Source of the DNA: Lysobacter sp.
Lineage (GTDB): Bacteria > Pseudomonadota > Gammaproteobacteria > Xanthomonadales > Xanthomonadaceae
Reading direction: 5' to 3'
Assembly: GCA_019634715.1 (NCBI GenBank)
Contig: JAHCAU010000007.1
Location: forward strand, 1-64,000
Length of the DNA: 64,000 bases
In this document: positions 1 through 12,014 of the stretch, in pieces
How the letters are laid out: each line of letters begins with the position of its first letter
How positions within the stretch are numbered: position 1 is the stretch's first letter
Notes under the pieces: generated by a model
The model's input: only the letters and a program-made list of their open reading frames with translations
What the model was told of the DNA's origin: nothing
Database searches by the model: none
Translations under genes and position numbers: made by a program

Positions 1-10
1 CGCTTGTCTC

Positions 11-29
11 CCTCCCCTTCAAGGGGAGG
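11..29. repeat. short GC-rich hairpin at window edge
   Basis: CCTCCCCTT pairs with AAGGGGAGG around a single-base loop, followed by a G-rich stretch to about position 47. It lies downstream of the minus-strand DUF885 gene, so it may act as its terminator, but no U-run follows. A larger hairpin of the same composition lies before uvrD. Confidence 0.5.
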
Positions 30-104
30 GCCGGGGTGGGGATGGGTTTGCTCTGCGGGAAGGACACGATCGCAGATGTTGCAGGTTGTCGGACCCGTTG
101 CGCC

Positions 105-1910
105 TCAACGCTTCTTCTGCTGCTCCGGCACGAAACGCTCGCGCACGGCTTCGGCCAGCAGCTCCGGGGGCAGCATGCCCTGGTCGAGCAGGAAATTGTT
201 GAAGGCGAGGCGGTCGAATTTCTCGCCCAGCGCCAGCTCGGTTTCCGCGCGCAGTTCGAGGATGCGGGCGTAGCCGTAGAAGTAGCTGCCGGCCTGGCCG
301 GGGGCGTTGAAGGTGTAGCGGTCCAGTTCCTGCTTCACCATCGCCGGCGACAGGCCGACATCGTCGGCGAGCACCTTGCCGGCGCGTTCGCGGTCGATCA
401 TGCCGAGGTTGAGCATCGGGTCGAGCATCGCGCGCGCGGCGCGCAGCAGGCGGAACTGCAGCGCCATCAGCTGCGCGTCCAGCGGGAGGTAGGGCACCAT
501 CTCGGCTTCGGCATACAGCGCCCAGCCTTCCACGTTCACCGAGTTGAACGCGAACAGCGTGCGCGCCAGCGACACGCCGCGCTCGACCATCGCGGTGAAC
601 TGCAGTTCGTGGCCCGGCCGGCCTTCGTGCGCCGACAGCGTCCACGCGACGGCGGGGAAATTGAAGTCGTCGAAGCGCTCGCCCGCGCCGAGGCTGGGAT
701 TGCCCAGCGGCAGCACGAACTGACCCTGCTGGCCGGTGTTGCCCACCAGCGGCGCCGGCAGGAAATGCGGCGCCGGCTGCGCCGCGCTCTCGGCCTCGGT
801 CCCCAGGCGCATCACCATCGGCCGGTTCGGCACGTCGACGATGCGCTCGCGGTGGATGATCGGGTCGATCGCGTCGATCACCTCGCGATAGCGCGCCTCC
901 AGCTGGTCGTTCGGGATCGTCTCGCGCTTGAGCGCCCGGATCACGCCGCGGTAGTCGGTTTCGGCGAAGCCTTTCTGCTTCGCGACCAGCGGCGCGAGGC
1001 GCTGCATCGCCGCGCGGGTTTCCATGAACGACAGCCGCGCGCGCTGGATCAGCAGCTGCGGCGGGATGTCGATGCCCACCTGCTTGAGCTGCAGCGCGTA
1101 GATCTCCGGTGGCAGACGGGTGTCGGTGCGCGTCTGCGGCAGCACGTCCCTGCGCACCCAGGCGACGTAGTCCCCGACCTGCTTCTCGAGCGCATCGAGC
1201 GCGGCGTCCGCGCCCTGCACCTCGTACTGCGCGAACAGCTTGCGGATGCCGGCGACGTAGGTCTCGGCATTGCCCAGCGCCTGCTCCACTTCCAGCTTCG
1301 TCGGCCGCAGCAGTCCTGCGTTGGCGGCGCGCTCGGTGTAGCGCTGCCGCGCCAGGGTCATGACCGGCACGGTGTCCGGCGCCATGCCCACGTAGGCCTT
1401 CAGGCGCGTCAGCGCGCTGGCCCGGCGTTCCGGCGGCGTCTGTTCCGACAGCAGCCCGCGCACGCCCTGGAACACGAGCTGCGGCGCATCGGCGAAGGGC
1501 AGCAGCAGGCGTTCGTTGACCTCGCTGGCCTCGATGCTGTCTTCGGCCGCCCGGATCATGATCTCCAGGTCCTGGCGCACCTCCGGGTTGCGTTCGAGCT
1601 GCAGCGCCTTGCGCAGCGCATCGCGCGCTTCGAGCGTGGCCTGGCGCGCGCGCGCGACGTTGTCGGGTCGCAGGTCGGCGACCTGGTCGTCGTAGCCGGG
1701 AATGCCGAAGAACGAGGCCAGTTCGGGCTGGAAGCGCAGGGTCGCACCCAGCAGGATCTGGGCATGGGCGTTGCTGGTCGCGACCCAGGCCGGCGGTGCC
1801 TTGGCGGCGGGCACGGCTGCGGTTGGCGAGGCGGGTGTCGCGGCATGGGCGAACGCGGACGGCGCGGCCGCGAACAGGGTCAGGGCGATGGCAAGGGCGA
1901 GCGGTTTCAT
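105..1910 (-). CDS. exported DUF885 family protein
   Basis: A 601-residue protein starting with a signal peptide (MKPLALAIALTLFAAAPSAFA), so it should act in the periplasm or outside the cell. The body matches the DUF885 family, whose members resemble metal-dependent peptidases. The conserved HEGRPGHELQ motif, which looks like paired metal-ligand His/Glu, lies near residue 425. The start is placed at the signal peptide; the open frame runs further upstream, but that extension looks non-coding. It is transcribed away from the small exported-protein genes to its right, with about 190 bases between. The substrate cannot be told from sequence. Confidence 0.9.
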   Translation of the reverse strand: MKPLALAIALTLFAAAPSAFAHAATPASPTAAVPAAKAPPAWVATSNAHAQILLGATLRFQPELASFFGIPGYDDQVADLRPDNVARARQATLEARDALRKALQLERNPEVRQDLEIMIRAAEDSIEASEVNERLLLPFADAPQLVFQGVRGLLSEQTPPERRASALTRLKAYVGMAPDTVPVMTLARQRYTERAANAGLLRPTKLEVEQALGNAETYVAGIRKLFAQYEVQGADAALDALEKQVGDYVAWVRRDVLPQTRTDTRLPPEIYALQLKQVGIDIPPQLLIQRARLSFMETRAAMQRLAPLVAKQKGFAETDYRGVIRALKRETIPNDQLEARYREVIDAIDPIIHRERIVDVPNRPMVMRLGTEAESAAQPAPHFLPAPLVGNTGQQGQFVLPLGNPSLGAGERFDDFNFPAVAWTLSAHEGRPGHELQFTAMVERGVSLARTLFAFNSVNVEGWALYAEAEMVPYLPLDAQLMALQFRLLRAARAMLDPMLNLGMIDRERAGKVLADDVGLSPAMVKQELDRYTFNAPGQAGSYFYGYARILELRAETELALGEKFDRLAFNNFLLDQGMLPPELLAEAVRERFVPEQQKKR

Positions 1911-2101
1911 GGGGGACGTCTCCGGAAGTGGTTCAACGCTACCCCCGGGCGCGGCGCGGGCACACCGCCGAAGGTCACGGACGGCAGGATGCCCGGACGA
2001 CGACGCAGCGGTTGAGACGCATTCGACCCCGCCGCACGGCGACACGCGTTCGACGCTCTGCCGCGCGAACTGCCGCGGCGCACCTGCAGACAGGAACGAC
2101 C

Positions 2102-2605
2102 ATGCGCACATTCCCCTCGATCGACACCCCATGTCCCCTCGGTGCCGGCGCGCAGCGCGCCATCGATGGCCATTGCAGCCATTGCGACAGGCACGTGCAC
2201 CGTCTCGACGCGATGAGCGCCTGCGAGCGCCGCGCCCTCTTCGCCAGCGCGACCGGCCCGATCTGCGTGTCGTATCGCCAGCCCGTGCCGCGTCGCGTCG
2301 GGCGCATCGGTGCGGTCATCGCCGCCACGCTGATCACCAGCGCCGTGCAGGCCGGCGATGCGTCGCCGTCGTCGCCGCCGAGCGTGGCCGAAGCCTTGCA
2401 GGCCGTGAAGGAAGCGCCGCGCGAATCCGAGGATGCGCTGGACGTGCTGATCCTCGGCGGCATCCGCGCGCCGCAGGCGCTGCCGGAGGAAGAAGACACG
2501 GCACACCCCGAGCTTCCCGTGCGTCGCGTCGATGATGTCCCGGCCGCCGAAGCGGCGACGCGGACATCCGGGACGACAACCCCGTCGACGCAGCCGCGAC
2601 GTTGA
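2102..2605 (+). CDS. Cys-rich N-terminal domain, membrane-anchored small protein
   Basis: A 167-residue protein. Residues 1-60 carry Cys/His pairs (CPLG, HCSHCDRHVH, GPICVSYR) of the kind seen at the start of many uncharacterised xanthomonad proteins, possibly a small zinc-binding domain. A single hydrophobic helix follows (VGRIGAVIAATLITSAVQA), then a charged, Pro-rich tail. The tail holds a segment (LDVLILGGIRAP, ending HPELPV) that resembles a motif found twice in the next gene. I infer an N-in, C-out membrane protein working with that neighbour. The function is unknown. Confidence 0.65.
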   Translation: MRTFPSIDTPCPLGAGAQRAIDGHCSHCDRHVHRLDAMSACERRALFASATGPICVSYRQPVPRRVGRIGAVIAATLITSAVQAGDASPSSPPSVAEALQAVKEAPRESEDALDVLILGGIRAPQALPEEEDTAHPELPVRRVDDVPAAEAATRTSGTTTPSTQPRR

Positions 2606-2687
2606 GGATGGAGCGCCATCGCCCGATGCAACCGCGCACGCAGACCAGCACAGCCCAGGCACATCGCCAATGACCGGAGACACCGCC

Positions 2688-3149
2688 ATGCCCATGCCCC
2701 GCACCGCCACGCTCGCCATCGCCCTGCTCGCCTGCTCCGCCGCGCTTCCTGCCTTCGCCGACGACACGCCCGCCGAACGCAAGGTGTCGCGCAGCGAGCG
2801 GCCGGCCCCGACCACCGGTTCGCGCATCGTCGAGCGTGGCCCGAACGATCTCGACGAAGTGCTGGTGATCGGCGCGATCCACGATCCCGCCGATACATCG
2901 CAGCCCGAAGACACGTCGGTGCCCGCATTGCCAGCGCAGCGAGCCGATGCGCGCACGGCCGAGACGGACAAGGCGACACGACGCGGTCGCGTCACCACGG
3001 GTTCGCGCATTCCCGACAGCCAGCTCGCCGAACTGGACGAAGTGCGCATCGTCGGCGCGGTGAACGATCCCGCGGATGCCGGCATCGCCGACGACCGCAC
3101 GCTGCCGGAGCTGCCGGTGGTGATCGCCTCGACGCCGCGCGCTCGCTGA
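2688..3149 (+). CDS. small exported protein with two internal repeats
   Basis: A 153-residue protein with a clear signal peptide (MPMPRTATLAIALLACSAALPAFA). The start was chosen because CCGGAGA lies about 7 bases upstream; an in-frame ATG at 2670 has no such site. The mature part holds two copies of a unit: TTGSRI, a spacer, LDEV-x-I/V-x-GAI/V-x-DPAD, then PALP or PELP. The previous gene has one related copy. The TGSRI/LDEV wording recalls the plug region of TonB-dependent receptors, but there is no barrel. No function is known. Confidence 0.7.
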   Translation: MPMPRTATLAIALLACSAALPAFADDTPAERKVSRSERPAPTTGSRIVERGPNDLDEVLVIGAIHDPADTSQPEDTSVPALPAQRADARTAETDKATRRGRVTTGSRIPDSQLAELDEVRIVGAVNDPADAGIADDRTLPELPVVIASTPRAR

Positions 3150-3174
3150 TCTTCCTCCGCATCGACAGGCACGA

Positions 3175-3208
3175 CACGACGGGCCGGACCGCATCGCGGC
3201 CCGTCGTC
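3175..3208. terminator. hairpin between convergent genes
   Basis: ACGACGGGCC pairs with GGCCCGTCGT around a 12-base loop in the gap between the convergent small exported-protein gene and the transglutaminase gene. There is no U-run on either strand, so its role as a terminator is inferred from position. Confidence 0.45.
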
Positions 3209-3216
3209 ATGTGCGC

Positions 3217-4050
3217 TCAGTTCGATGCCGTCTCGCGGTCGCGCCGGATCTGCGCCGCGTCGACGATGCGCAGCTGCCGCGTGGCGCGGTTGAGGCCGCG
3301 CAGCGATGCCGGGTCGCCGTCGCCGATCGCCAGCACGATGTGTCCCGCACCGAACTGGCCGAAGCCGGCGTCGTAGCTGGTCCAGCGTGCGCCGTCCCAG
3401 GCCTGCACCCAGGCATGCGGGCTGAAGACGTGCGTGCTTCCGGCGAGGCGCCCGGAGTAGGCGATGCCGTGCACGATCCGGGTCGGGATGCCGCGCGCGC
3501 GGGCCACCGCAGTCAGCAGCACCGCGAACTCGGTGCAGTCGCCGCTGCGGTTCTGCAGGGCGGTGACCGCATCGTGATAGTGGCGGTAGTCGATCGGTCC
3601 GTTCATGTGCGTGCGCACCGCTTCGGTGAGACCTTCCATGCGCGCGTGCACCGAGCGTCCGCGCCCGTGCTGGCGCGCGAAGCTGCGGATGCGCGGGTCG
3701 TCGCTGCGTACCCAGGCGTTGGGCGAGAGGTAATGCTTCAGGGCATCGGCCGACGGTGCGGGTTCGTCGCCGCAGTCGGCGCAGATCGAGACCTGCAGAC
3801 CGTCGCCGTCGACCACGACCGCCTGTTCGCCGGTGCGCGGCGGCTGCCAGGGCTGCTCTGCGGTGGTGGTCATGCGGTAGCGGATCTCGCCCGACAGCGC
3901 GTTGGCGTTGAGCCGGTACGGCGAGGCGACGAACAGGCTGCGCAGGAAATCGCGGGCTTCGTCGTGGCTGGGCGGCTCGGCGGCCTGCGCCGGCGCGAGC
4001 GCGGCCAGCGCGGCGAGCAGTGCGGACGACAGCAGGTGGCGATGGCGCAT
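3217..4050 (-). CDS. transglutaminase-like exported protein
   Basis: A 277-residue protein with a signal peptide (MRHRHLLSSALLAALAALAPAQA). The C-terminal half is a transglutaminase-like (papain-fold) domain. The catalytic Cys is in GDCTEFAVLL (about residue 171), the His in SPHAWVQ (about 212) and the Asp in SYDAGFGQF (about 226), so the Cys-His-Asp triad is intact. Such proteins may be peptidases or cross-linkers, and the substrate cannot be told. The longer frame upstream runs into the palindromic repeat and is not used. Confidence 0.85.
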   Translation of the reverse strand: MRHRHLLSSALLAALAALAPAQAAEPPSHDEARDFLRSLFVASPYRLNANALSGEIRYRMTTTAEQPWQPPRTGEQAVVVDGDGLQVSICADCGDEPAPSADALKHYLSPNAWVRSDDPRIRSFARQHGRGRSVHARMEGLTEAVRTHMNGPIDYRHYHDAVTALQNRSGDCTEFAVLLTAVARARGIPTRIVHGIAYSGRLAGSTHVFSPHAWVQAWDGARWTSYDAGFGQFGAGHIVLAIGDGDPASLRGLNRATRQLRIVDAAQIRRDRETASN

Positions 4051-4110
4051 CGGGCGTTCCAGTGGCAGGGTGCCAGCGGGAACGTGCGGTCGGGATGCGC
4101 GGGGTTGGTT

Positions 4111-4173
4111 GTCGCGACTTGCGTCGCTCCTACAGCACACCGAAGCATTTGTAGGAGCGACGCAAGTCGCGAC
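4111..4173. repeat. REP-like palindrome (TAGGAGCGACGCAAGTCGCG type)
   Basis: Two perfect 24-base arms (4111-4134 and 4150-4173) in inverted orientation with a 15-base loop. The core is GTAGGAGCGACGCAAGTCGC, a motif I recognise as a common intergenic repeat in xanthomonads and pseudomonads. It sits between two minus-strand genes and would form a strong hairpin in either transcript. Confidence 0.85.
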
Positions 4174-4177
4174 GGTG

Positions 4178-7803
<3,626 letters not shown>

Positions 7804-7804
7804 C

Positions 7805-8069
7805 TACTAAGCCCAACGGGCACAAAGCCTCATTCAGAGTCACCCACAGGCCCGTCTGCAAGGCGCACGCGCGCAGGCAGGCTGGCCGCCTGTCAAGCGC
7901 GTGCAACGCAGCAGACGGGCCTGTGGGTGGCTCCCTTTGGGCGCGCTTGCCTGCGTCCGTGGCTGCGTTGTCGCTCCCTCATGTACGAGAGGTACACCGC
8001 GCTCGCTCCGCCTTGCCACGAACGCAGGCAAGCGCGCTGAATGAGGCTTTGTGCCCGTTGGGCTTAGTA
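7805..8069. repeat. 265-bp nested palindromic intergenic element
   Basis: A 32-base perfect inverted repeat (7805-7836 with 8038-8069) encloses a second one of 19 bases (7841-7859 with 7911-7929) and a third of about 23 bases with one mismatch (about 7938-7960 with 8016-8038). The short open frames inside look like by-products of the symmetry. It fills most of the gap between the divergent glutathione transferase and YqhA-family genes. I see no transposase in it. It could be a non-autonomous mobile element or a structured RNA region. Confidence 0.75.
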
Positions 8070-8110
8070 AGCCGCCTTTTCATGCCGCCATGCCCCCGGA
8101 ACCCCACGCC

Positions 8111-8749
8111 ATGTCCCTCCAGAAACCCGCCCGCCTCGGCCCGCTGCCGGCCCTGATCTTCAGCTCGCGCTGGCTGCAGCTGCCGCTGTACCTGGGCCTG
8201 ATCGTCGCGCAGGGCGTGTACGTGTTCCTGTTCGTCAAGGAACTGCTGCACCTGATCGGCGGCGCGGCCTCGCTGAGCGAGCAGGACATCATGCTGATCG
8301 TGCTCGGCCTGATCGACGTGGTGATGATCTCCAACCTGCTGATGATGGTGATCGTGGGCGGTTACGAGACCTTCGTCTCGCGCATGCGCCTCGAAGGCCA
8401 CCCCGACCAGCCGGAATGGCTCAGCCACGTCAACGCCAGCGTGCTGAAGGTGAAGCTGGCCATGGCGATCATCGGCATCTCCTCGATCCATCTGCTCAAG
8501 AGCTTCATCGAGGTCGGCATGGTCGGCGGCCTGCCGGTCTGCGGCACGCCCGAAGGTCTGGCCGCGGTGAAGACCCTGCAGCCGCTGATCGACGCCGGCG
8601 CCACCAAGCTCAAGGCCTGTACCTCGGTCACGGCGCAGGGCGTGATGTGGCAGGCGATCATCCACGGCCTGTTCATCCTCTCGGCCGTCGGCATCGCATG
8701 GACCGACCGGCTCATGATGGGCAGTGCGTCGAAGCACGCGCATCACTGA
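8111..8749 (+). CDS. YqhA family (TIGR00645) membrane protein
   Basis: A 212-residue inner-membrane protein with about four hydrophobic helices (LPLYLGLIVAQGVYVFLFVK; IMLIVLGLIDVVMISNLLMM; LAMAIIGISSIHLLKSF; IHGLFILSAVGIAWTDRLM). The central segment GGYETFVSRMRLEGHPDQPEWLSHV is characteristic of the YqhA/UPF0114 family, whose role is not established. The ATG at 8111 is chosen because the conserved region starts soon after; in-frame upstream starts fall in or next to the palindromic element. Confidence 0.88.
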   Translation: MSLQKPARLGPLPALIFSSRWLQLPLYLGLIVAQGVYVFLFVKELLHLIGGAASLSEQDIMLIVLGLIDVVMISNLLMMVIVGGYETFVSRMRLEGHPDQPEWLSHVNASVLKVKLAMAIIGISSIHLLKSFIEVGMVGGLPVCGTPEGLAAVKTLQPLIDAGATKLKACTSVTAQGVMWQAIIHGLFILSAVGIAWTDRLMMGSASKHAHH

Positions 8750-8770
8750 CGCCGCAGGTGCATTCGCCAA

Positions 8771-8818
8771 CCCCCGCCCCGACCCTCCCCGCATCGAGGG
8801 GGAGGGTCGGGGCGGGGG
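8771..8818. terminator. 20-bp perfect GC hairpin between yqhA-like gene and uvrD
   Basis: A perfect 20-base stem (8771-8790 with 8799-8818) around an 8-base loop, directly after the YqhA-family gene and before uvrD. There is no U-run, so it is either a strong RNA structure at the transcript end or an intergenic repeat. A smaller relative with the same C-rich/G-rich arms is at the left edge of the window. Confidence 0.55.
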
Positions 8819-8859
8819 CGATCTTCGCGATGCAAACGAAGCGTCGGCGACCCATCGCG

Positions 8860-8865
8860 TAGAAT
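8860..8865 (+). promoter_or_regulatory. -10 box of uvrD, leaderless arrangement
   Basis: TAGAAT ends six bases before the uvrD ATG. A start site 7 bases after the -10 would fall on the A of ATG, giving a leaderless message. No Shine-Dalgarno sequence is present. The -35 is weak. Confidence 0.55.
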
Positions 8866-8871
8866 GCCGCG

Positions 8872-11052
8872 ATGGATGTTTCCCACCTGCTCGACGGCCT
8901 GAATGCCGCGCAACGCGAGGCGATCACGGCCGAACCCGGCCACATGCTCGTGCTCGCCGGCGCCGGGTCCGGCAAGACCCGCGTCCTCACCCATCGCATC
9001 GCCTGGCTGCACGAAGTGCACGGCGTGCCGATGCACGGCATCTTCGCGGTCACCTTCACCAACAAGGCCGCCGGCGAGATGCGCCACCGCGCCGACGCCC
9101 TGCTGCCGCATGGCACGCGCGGCATGTGGATCGGCACCTTTCACGGTCTTGCCCATCGCCTGTTGCGCCTGCACTGGCAGGACGCGAAGCTGCCGGAGGG
9201 ATTCCAGATCCTCGACAGCGACGACCAGCACCGACTGGTCAAGCGCGTGGTGCAGGCGCTGGAACTGGACGAGGCGCGCTTCCCGCCACGCCAGATCGCC
9301 TGGTGGATCAACGCACAGAAGGATGAAGGCCGCCGTCCGCAGCACATCCAGCCCGAGAAGGACGAATGGGCGAGCGTGATGCTCCGCGCCTACACCCTGT
9401 ACCAGGAGCGCTGCGAGCAGGCCGGCCTGGTCGATTTCGCCGAGATCCTGCTGCGCGCGCACGAACTGCTGCGCGACCATCCGCCGCTGCTCCAGCACTA
9501 CCGCCACCGCTTCCAGCAGCTGCTGATCGACGAGTTCCAGGACACCAACAGCCTGCAGTACGCCTTCATCCGCCTGCTCGCCGGCGACACGGGCCAGGTG
9601 TTCGTGGTCGGCGACGACGACCAGGCCATCTACGGCTGGCGCGGCGCCAAGGTCGAGAACGTCAACCGCTTCCTGCGCGATTTCCCCGGCGCGAAGACCA
9701 TCCGCCTCGAACAGAACTACCGCTCCAGCGCCAACATCCTCAACGCCGCCAACGCGGTGATCGCGCACAACCCCTCGCGCCTGGGCAAACAGCTGTGGAC
9801 CGACAGCGGCGAAGGCGAACCGATCGACCTGTATTCGGCCTTCAACGAGATCGACGAAGCGCGCTTCGTGATCGAACGCATCCGCCAGTGGGTGCGCGAC
9901 GGCGGCAGCCACGGCGAATGCGCGATCCTCTATCGCAGCAACGCCCAGTCGCGTGCCTTCGAAGAAACCCTGCTCGGCGAGCAGATCCCGTTTCGCGTCT
10001 ACGGCGGCATGCGCTTCTTCGAGCGCGCGGAAATCAAGGACACCCTCGCCTACCTGCGCCTGATGGCCAACCGCGACGACGACGCGGCCTTCGAGCGCGC
10101 GGTGAACACGCCGCCGCGCGGCATCGGCGAACGCACGCTGGACGAAGTGCGTCGCCGCGCGCGCGACCGCTCGATCACGCTGTGGAAGGCCGCTGCCGAG
10201 GTCGCCGCCGGCGACGCCCTGCCGGCGCGCGCGCGCAACGCCATCGCCGCGTTCGCGCAGCTGATCGAAGCGATCGGCGAGGAAGCCGGCGAGCTGCCGC
10301 TGAAGGACAAGATCGACCACGCGCTCGCCCGCTCCGGCCTGCGCACGCACTACGAGCTGCAGTCGAAGGGCTCGCTCGATTCGCGCACCGACAACCTCGA
10401 CGAACTGGTGTCGGTGGCCTCGCGCTTCGTGAAGGGCGACGACGAGGAATCGGCCGCGCTCACCGAACTCGTCGCCTTCCTCGCCTACGCCGCGCTGGAA
10501 GCCGGCGAGGGCCAGACCGAGGCCGGCGAGGACGGCGTGCAGTTGATGACCCTGCACAGCGCCAAGGGCCTGGAATTCCCGCTGGTGTTCCTGGTCGGCC
10601 TGGAAGAGGGCCTGTTCCCGAACAACAAGTCGATCGAGGAATCCGGGCGGCTCGAAGAGGAGCGCCGCCTGGCCTACGTCGGCATCACCCGCGCGCGCCA
10701 GAAGCTGGTGATCACCTACGCCGAGGCGCGGCGCCTGCACGGCCAGGAGATGTACGGCCTGCCCTCGCGCTTCCTGCGCGAGATCCCGTCCACGCTGATC
10801 CACGAAGTCCGCCCGAAAGTGCAGGTCTCGCGGCCGATGTACCAGGCGCAGCCGCGCAGGCAGTGGGGCCACGCCTCCTTGCAGGAGACGCCGGGATTGA
10901 GGCTGGGGCAGAACGTCACCCACGCCAAGTTCGGCACCGGCGTCGTCACCGACATCGAAGGCAGCGGCGCCCACGCCCGCGTGCAGGTGAACTTCGACGA
11001 CGCCGGCAGCAAGTGGCTGGTGCTGGCGTATGCGAACCTGCAGCCGGGATAG
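8872..11052 (+). CDS. uvrD: DNA helicase II (UvrD)
   Basis: A 726-residue superfamily 1 helicase that unwinds DNA 3' to 5' in nucleotide excision repair and mismatch repair. Walker A is LVLAGAGSGKTRVLTHRI (about residue 25-42), Walker B is LLIDEFQDTN (about 220), followed by VVGDDDQAIYGWRGA, RLEQNYRSS, and the late motif VQLMTLHSAKGLEF. The C-terminal segment FGTGVVTDIEGSG is the conserved UvrD tail. Length and motif order are normal. The next gene starts 3 bases after its stop. Confidence 0.97.
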   Translation: MDVSHLLDGLNAAQREAITAEPGHMLVLAGAGSGKTRVLTHRIAWLHEVHGVPMHGIFAVTFTNKAAGEMRHRADALLPHGTRGMWIGTFHGLAHRLLRLHWQDAKLPEGFQILDSDDQHRLVKRVVQALELDEARFPPRQIAWWINAQKDEGRRPQHIQPEKDEWASVMLRAYTLYQERCEQAGLVDFAEILLRAHELLRDHPPLLQHYRHRFQQLLIDEFQDTNSLQYAFIRLLAGDTGQVFVVGDDDQAIYGWRGAKVENVNRFLRDFPGAKTIRLEQNYRSSANILNAANAVIAHNPSRLGKQLWTDSGEGEPIDLYSAFNEIDEARFVIERIRQWVRDGGSHGECAILYRSNAQSRAFEETLLGEQIPFRVYGGMRFFERAEIKDTLAYLRLMANRDDDAAFERAVNTPPRGIGERTLDEVRRRARDRSITLWKAAAEVAAGDALPARARNAIAAFAQLIEAIGEEAGELPLKDKIDHALARSGLRTHYELQSKGSLDSRTDNLDELVSVASRFVKGDDEESAALTELVAFLAYAALEAGEGQTEAGEDGVQLMTLHSAKGLEFPLVFLVGLEEGLFPNNKSIEESGRLEEERRLAYVGITRARQKLVITYAEARRLHGQEMYGLPSRFLREIPSTLIHEVRPKVQVSRPMYQAQPRRQWGHASLQETPGLRLGQNVTHAKFGTGVVTDIEGSGAHARVQVNFDDAGSKWLVLAYANLQPG

Positions 11053-11055
11053 CGC

Positions 11056-11973
11056 ATGCACCGCCGCTCCATCCTGGTCACCGGCGCCTCGGGTCGCATC
11101 GGCCGCGCGATCTGGGAGCGATTGCAGGCACGCGGCGACGACCCGAGCGGTCTCGATCGCAACATGGGGCCTGCTGTCCGGTGGCTGGCCGACATCGGCG
11201 ACGAAACGATGCTCGCGCGTGCCTGCCGCGGCGTGGAAGCCGTGGTGCACACGGCCGCACTGCATGCGCCGCATGTCGGCCATGTGCCCGAAGACGAATT
11301 CCGCCGCATCAATGTCGATGCGACGCGAGGATTGCTGGAAATCGCGACGCGCGTCGGCGTCCCTCGCATCGTCTTCACCAGCACGACGGCGCTCTACGGC
11401 GGCGCGTCGATCACGCCCGGGCGGGCGACCTGGGTCGACGAAGCGCTGACGCCGGCGCCGCGCACCATCTACCACCGCACCAAGCTCGAAGCCGAAGCAT
11501 TGCTGCGCGAGGCAGCCGAGCAGGGCGGGCCGTCGGTCAGGATCCTGCGCATGTCGCGCTGCTTCCCCGAACCCGCGAATGCGATGGCGGTGCTCCGGCT
11601 GCATCGCGGCATCGATGCGCGCGACGTCGCGGATGCTCATGCCAAGGCCGTCGTTCATGCCGGTACCGGACATGCGACATTCGTGATTTCCGGTCGGACG
11701 CTGTTCGCGCGGACCGATCTCGAAGCGCTGGCGGACGATGCGTCAGGCGTGATCGCGCGCCGATGCCCCGCGCTTGCCGCTGCCTTCTCCGCGCGTGGCT
11801 GGTCGTTGCCCGCGACGATCGATCGGGTGTACTGCGCGGATGCCGCGATGGCCGGGCTCGGTTGGACGCCGAACTTCGCGTGGGACGAGGTGCTGTCGCA
11901 ATACGACGCGGGATCGGACGACGTGCTGCCGCCGGTGGAGCGCCACCGCGTCGACGGCGATCTCCGCGAGTGA
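11056..11973 (+). CDS. NAD-dependent epimerase/dehydratase (extended SDR)
   Basis: A 305-residue protein with the Rossmann nucleotide-binding motif GASGRIG at residues 9-15 and an active-site-like YHRTK near residue 138, preceded by VFTSTTALYGG. It therefore belongs to the extended short-chain dehydrogenase group that acts on nucleotide sugars or related compounds. It starts three bases after uvrD and is probably co-transcribed. The substrate is unknown. Confidence 0.85.
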   Translation: MHRRSILVTGASGRIGRAIWERLQARGDDPSGLDRNMGPAVRWLADIGDETMLARACRGVEAVVHTAALHAPHVGHVPEDEFRRINVDATRGLLEIATRVGVPRIVFTSTTALYGGASITPGRATWVDEALTPAPRTIYHRTKLEAEALLREAAEQGGPSVRILRMSRCFPEPANAMAVLRLHRGIDARDVADAHAKAVVHAGTGHATFVISGRTLFARTDLEALADDASGVIARRCPALAAAFSARGWSLPATIDRVYCADAAMAGLGWTPNFAWDEVLSQYDAGSDDVLPPVERHRVDGDLRE

Positions 11974-12014
11974 GTCGCGCTGCATAGAATGGGACTTTCG
12001 AAGATCCTGCCGCC

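Noticed and set aside
36..2015. 659-codon plus-strand frame opposite the DUF885 gene
   Set aside because: It mirrors the DUF885 codons, is Arg/His/Gln-rich and has no domain; typical antisense frame in GC-rich DNA.
7840..8031. Short frames inside the nested palindromic element
   Set aside because: They follow from the inverted symmetry and have no start signals or likeness to known proteins.
8743..11673. 976-codon minus-strand frame opposite uvrD
   Set aside because: Antisense of an unmistakable helicase, with no motifs of its own.
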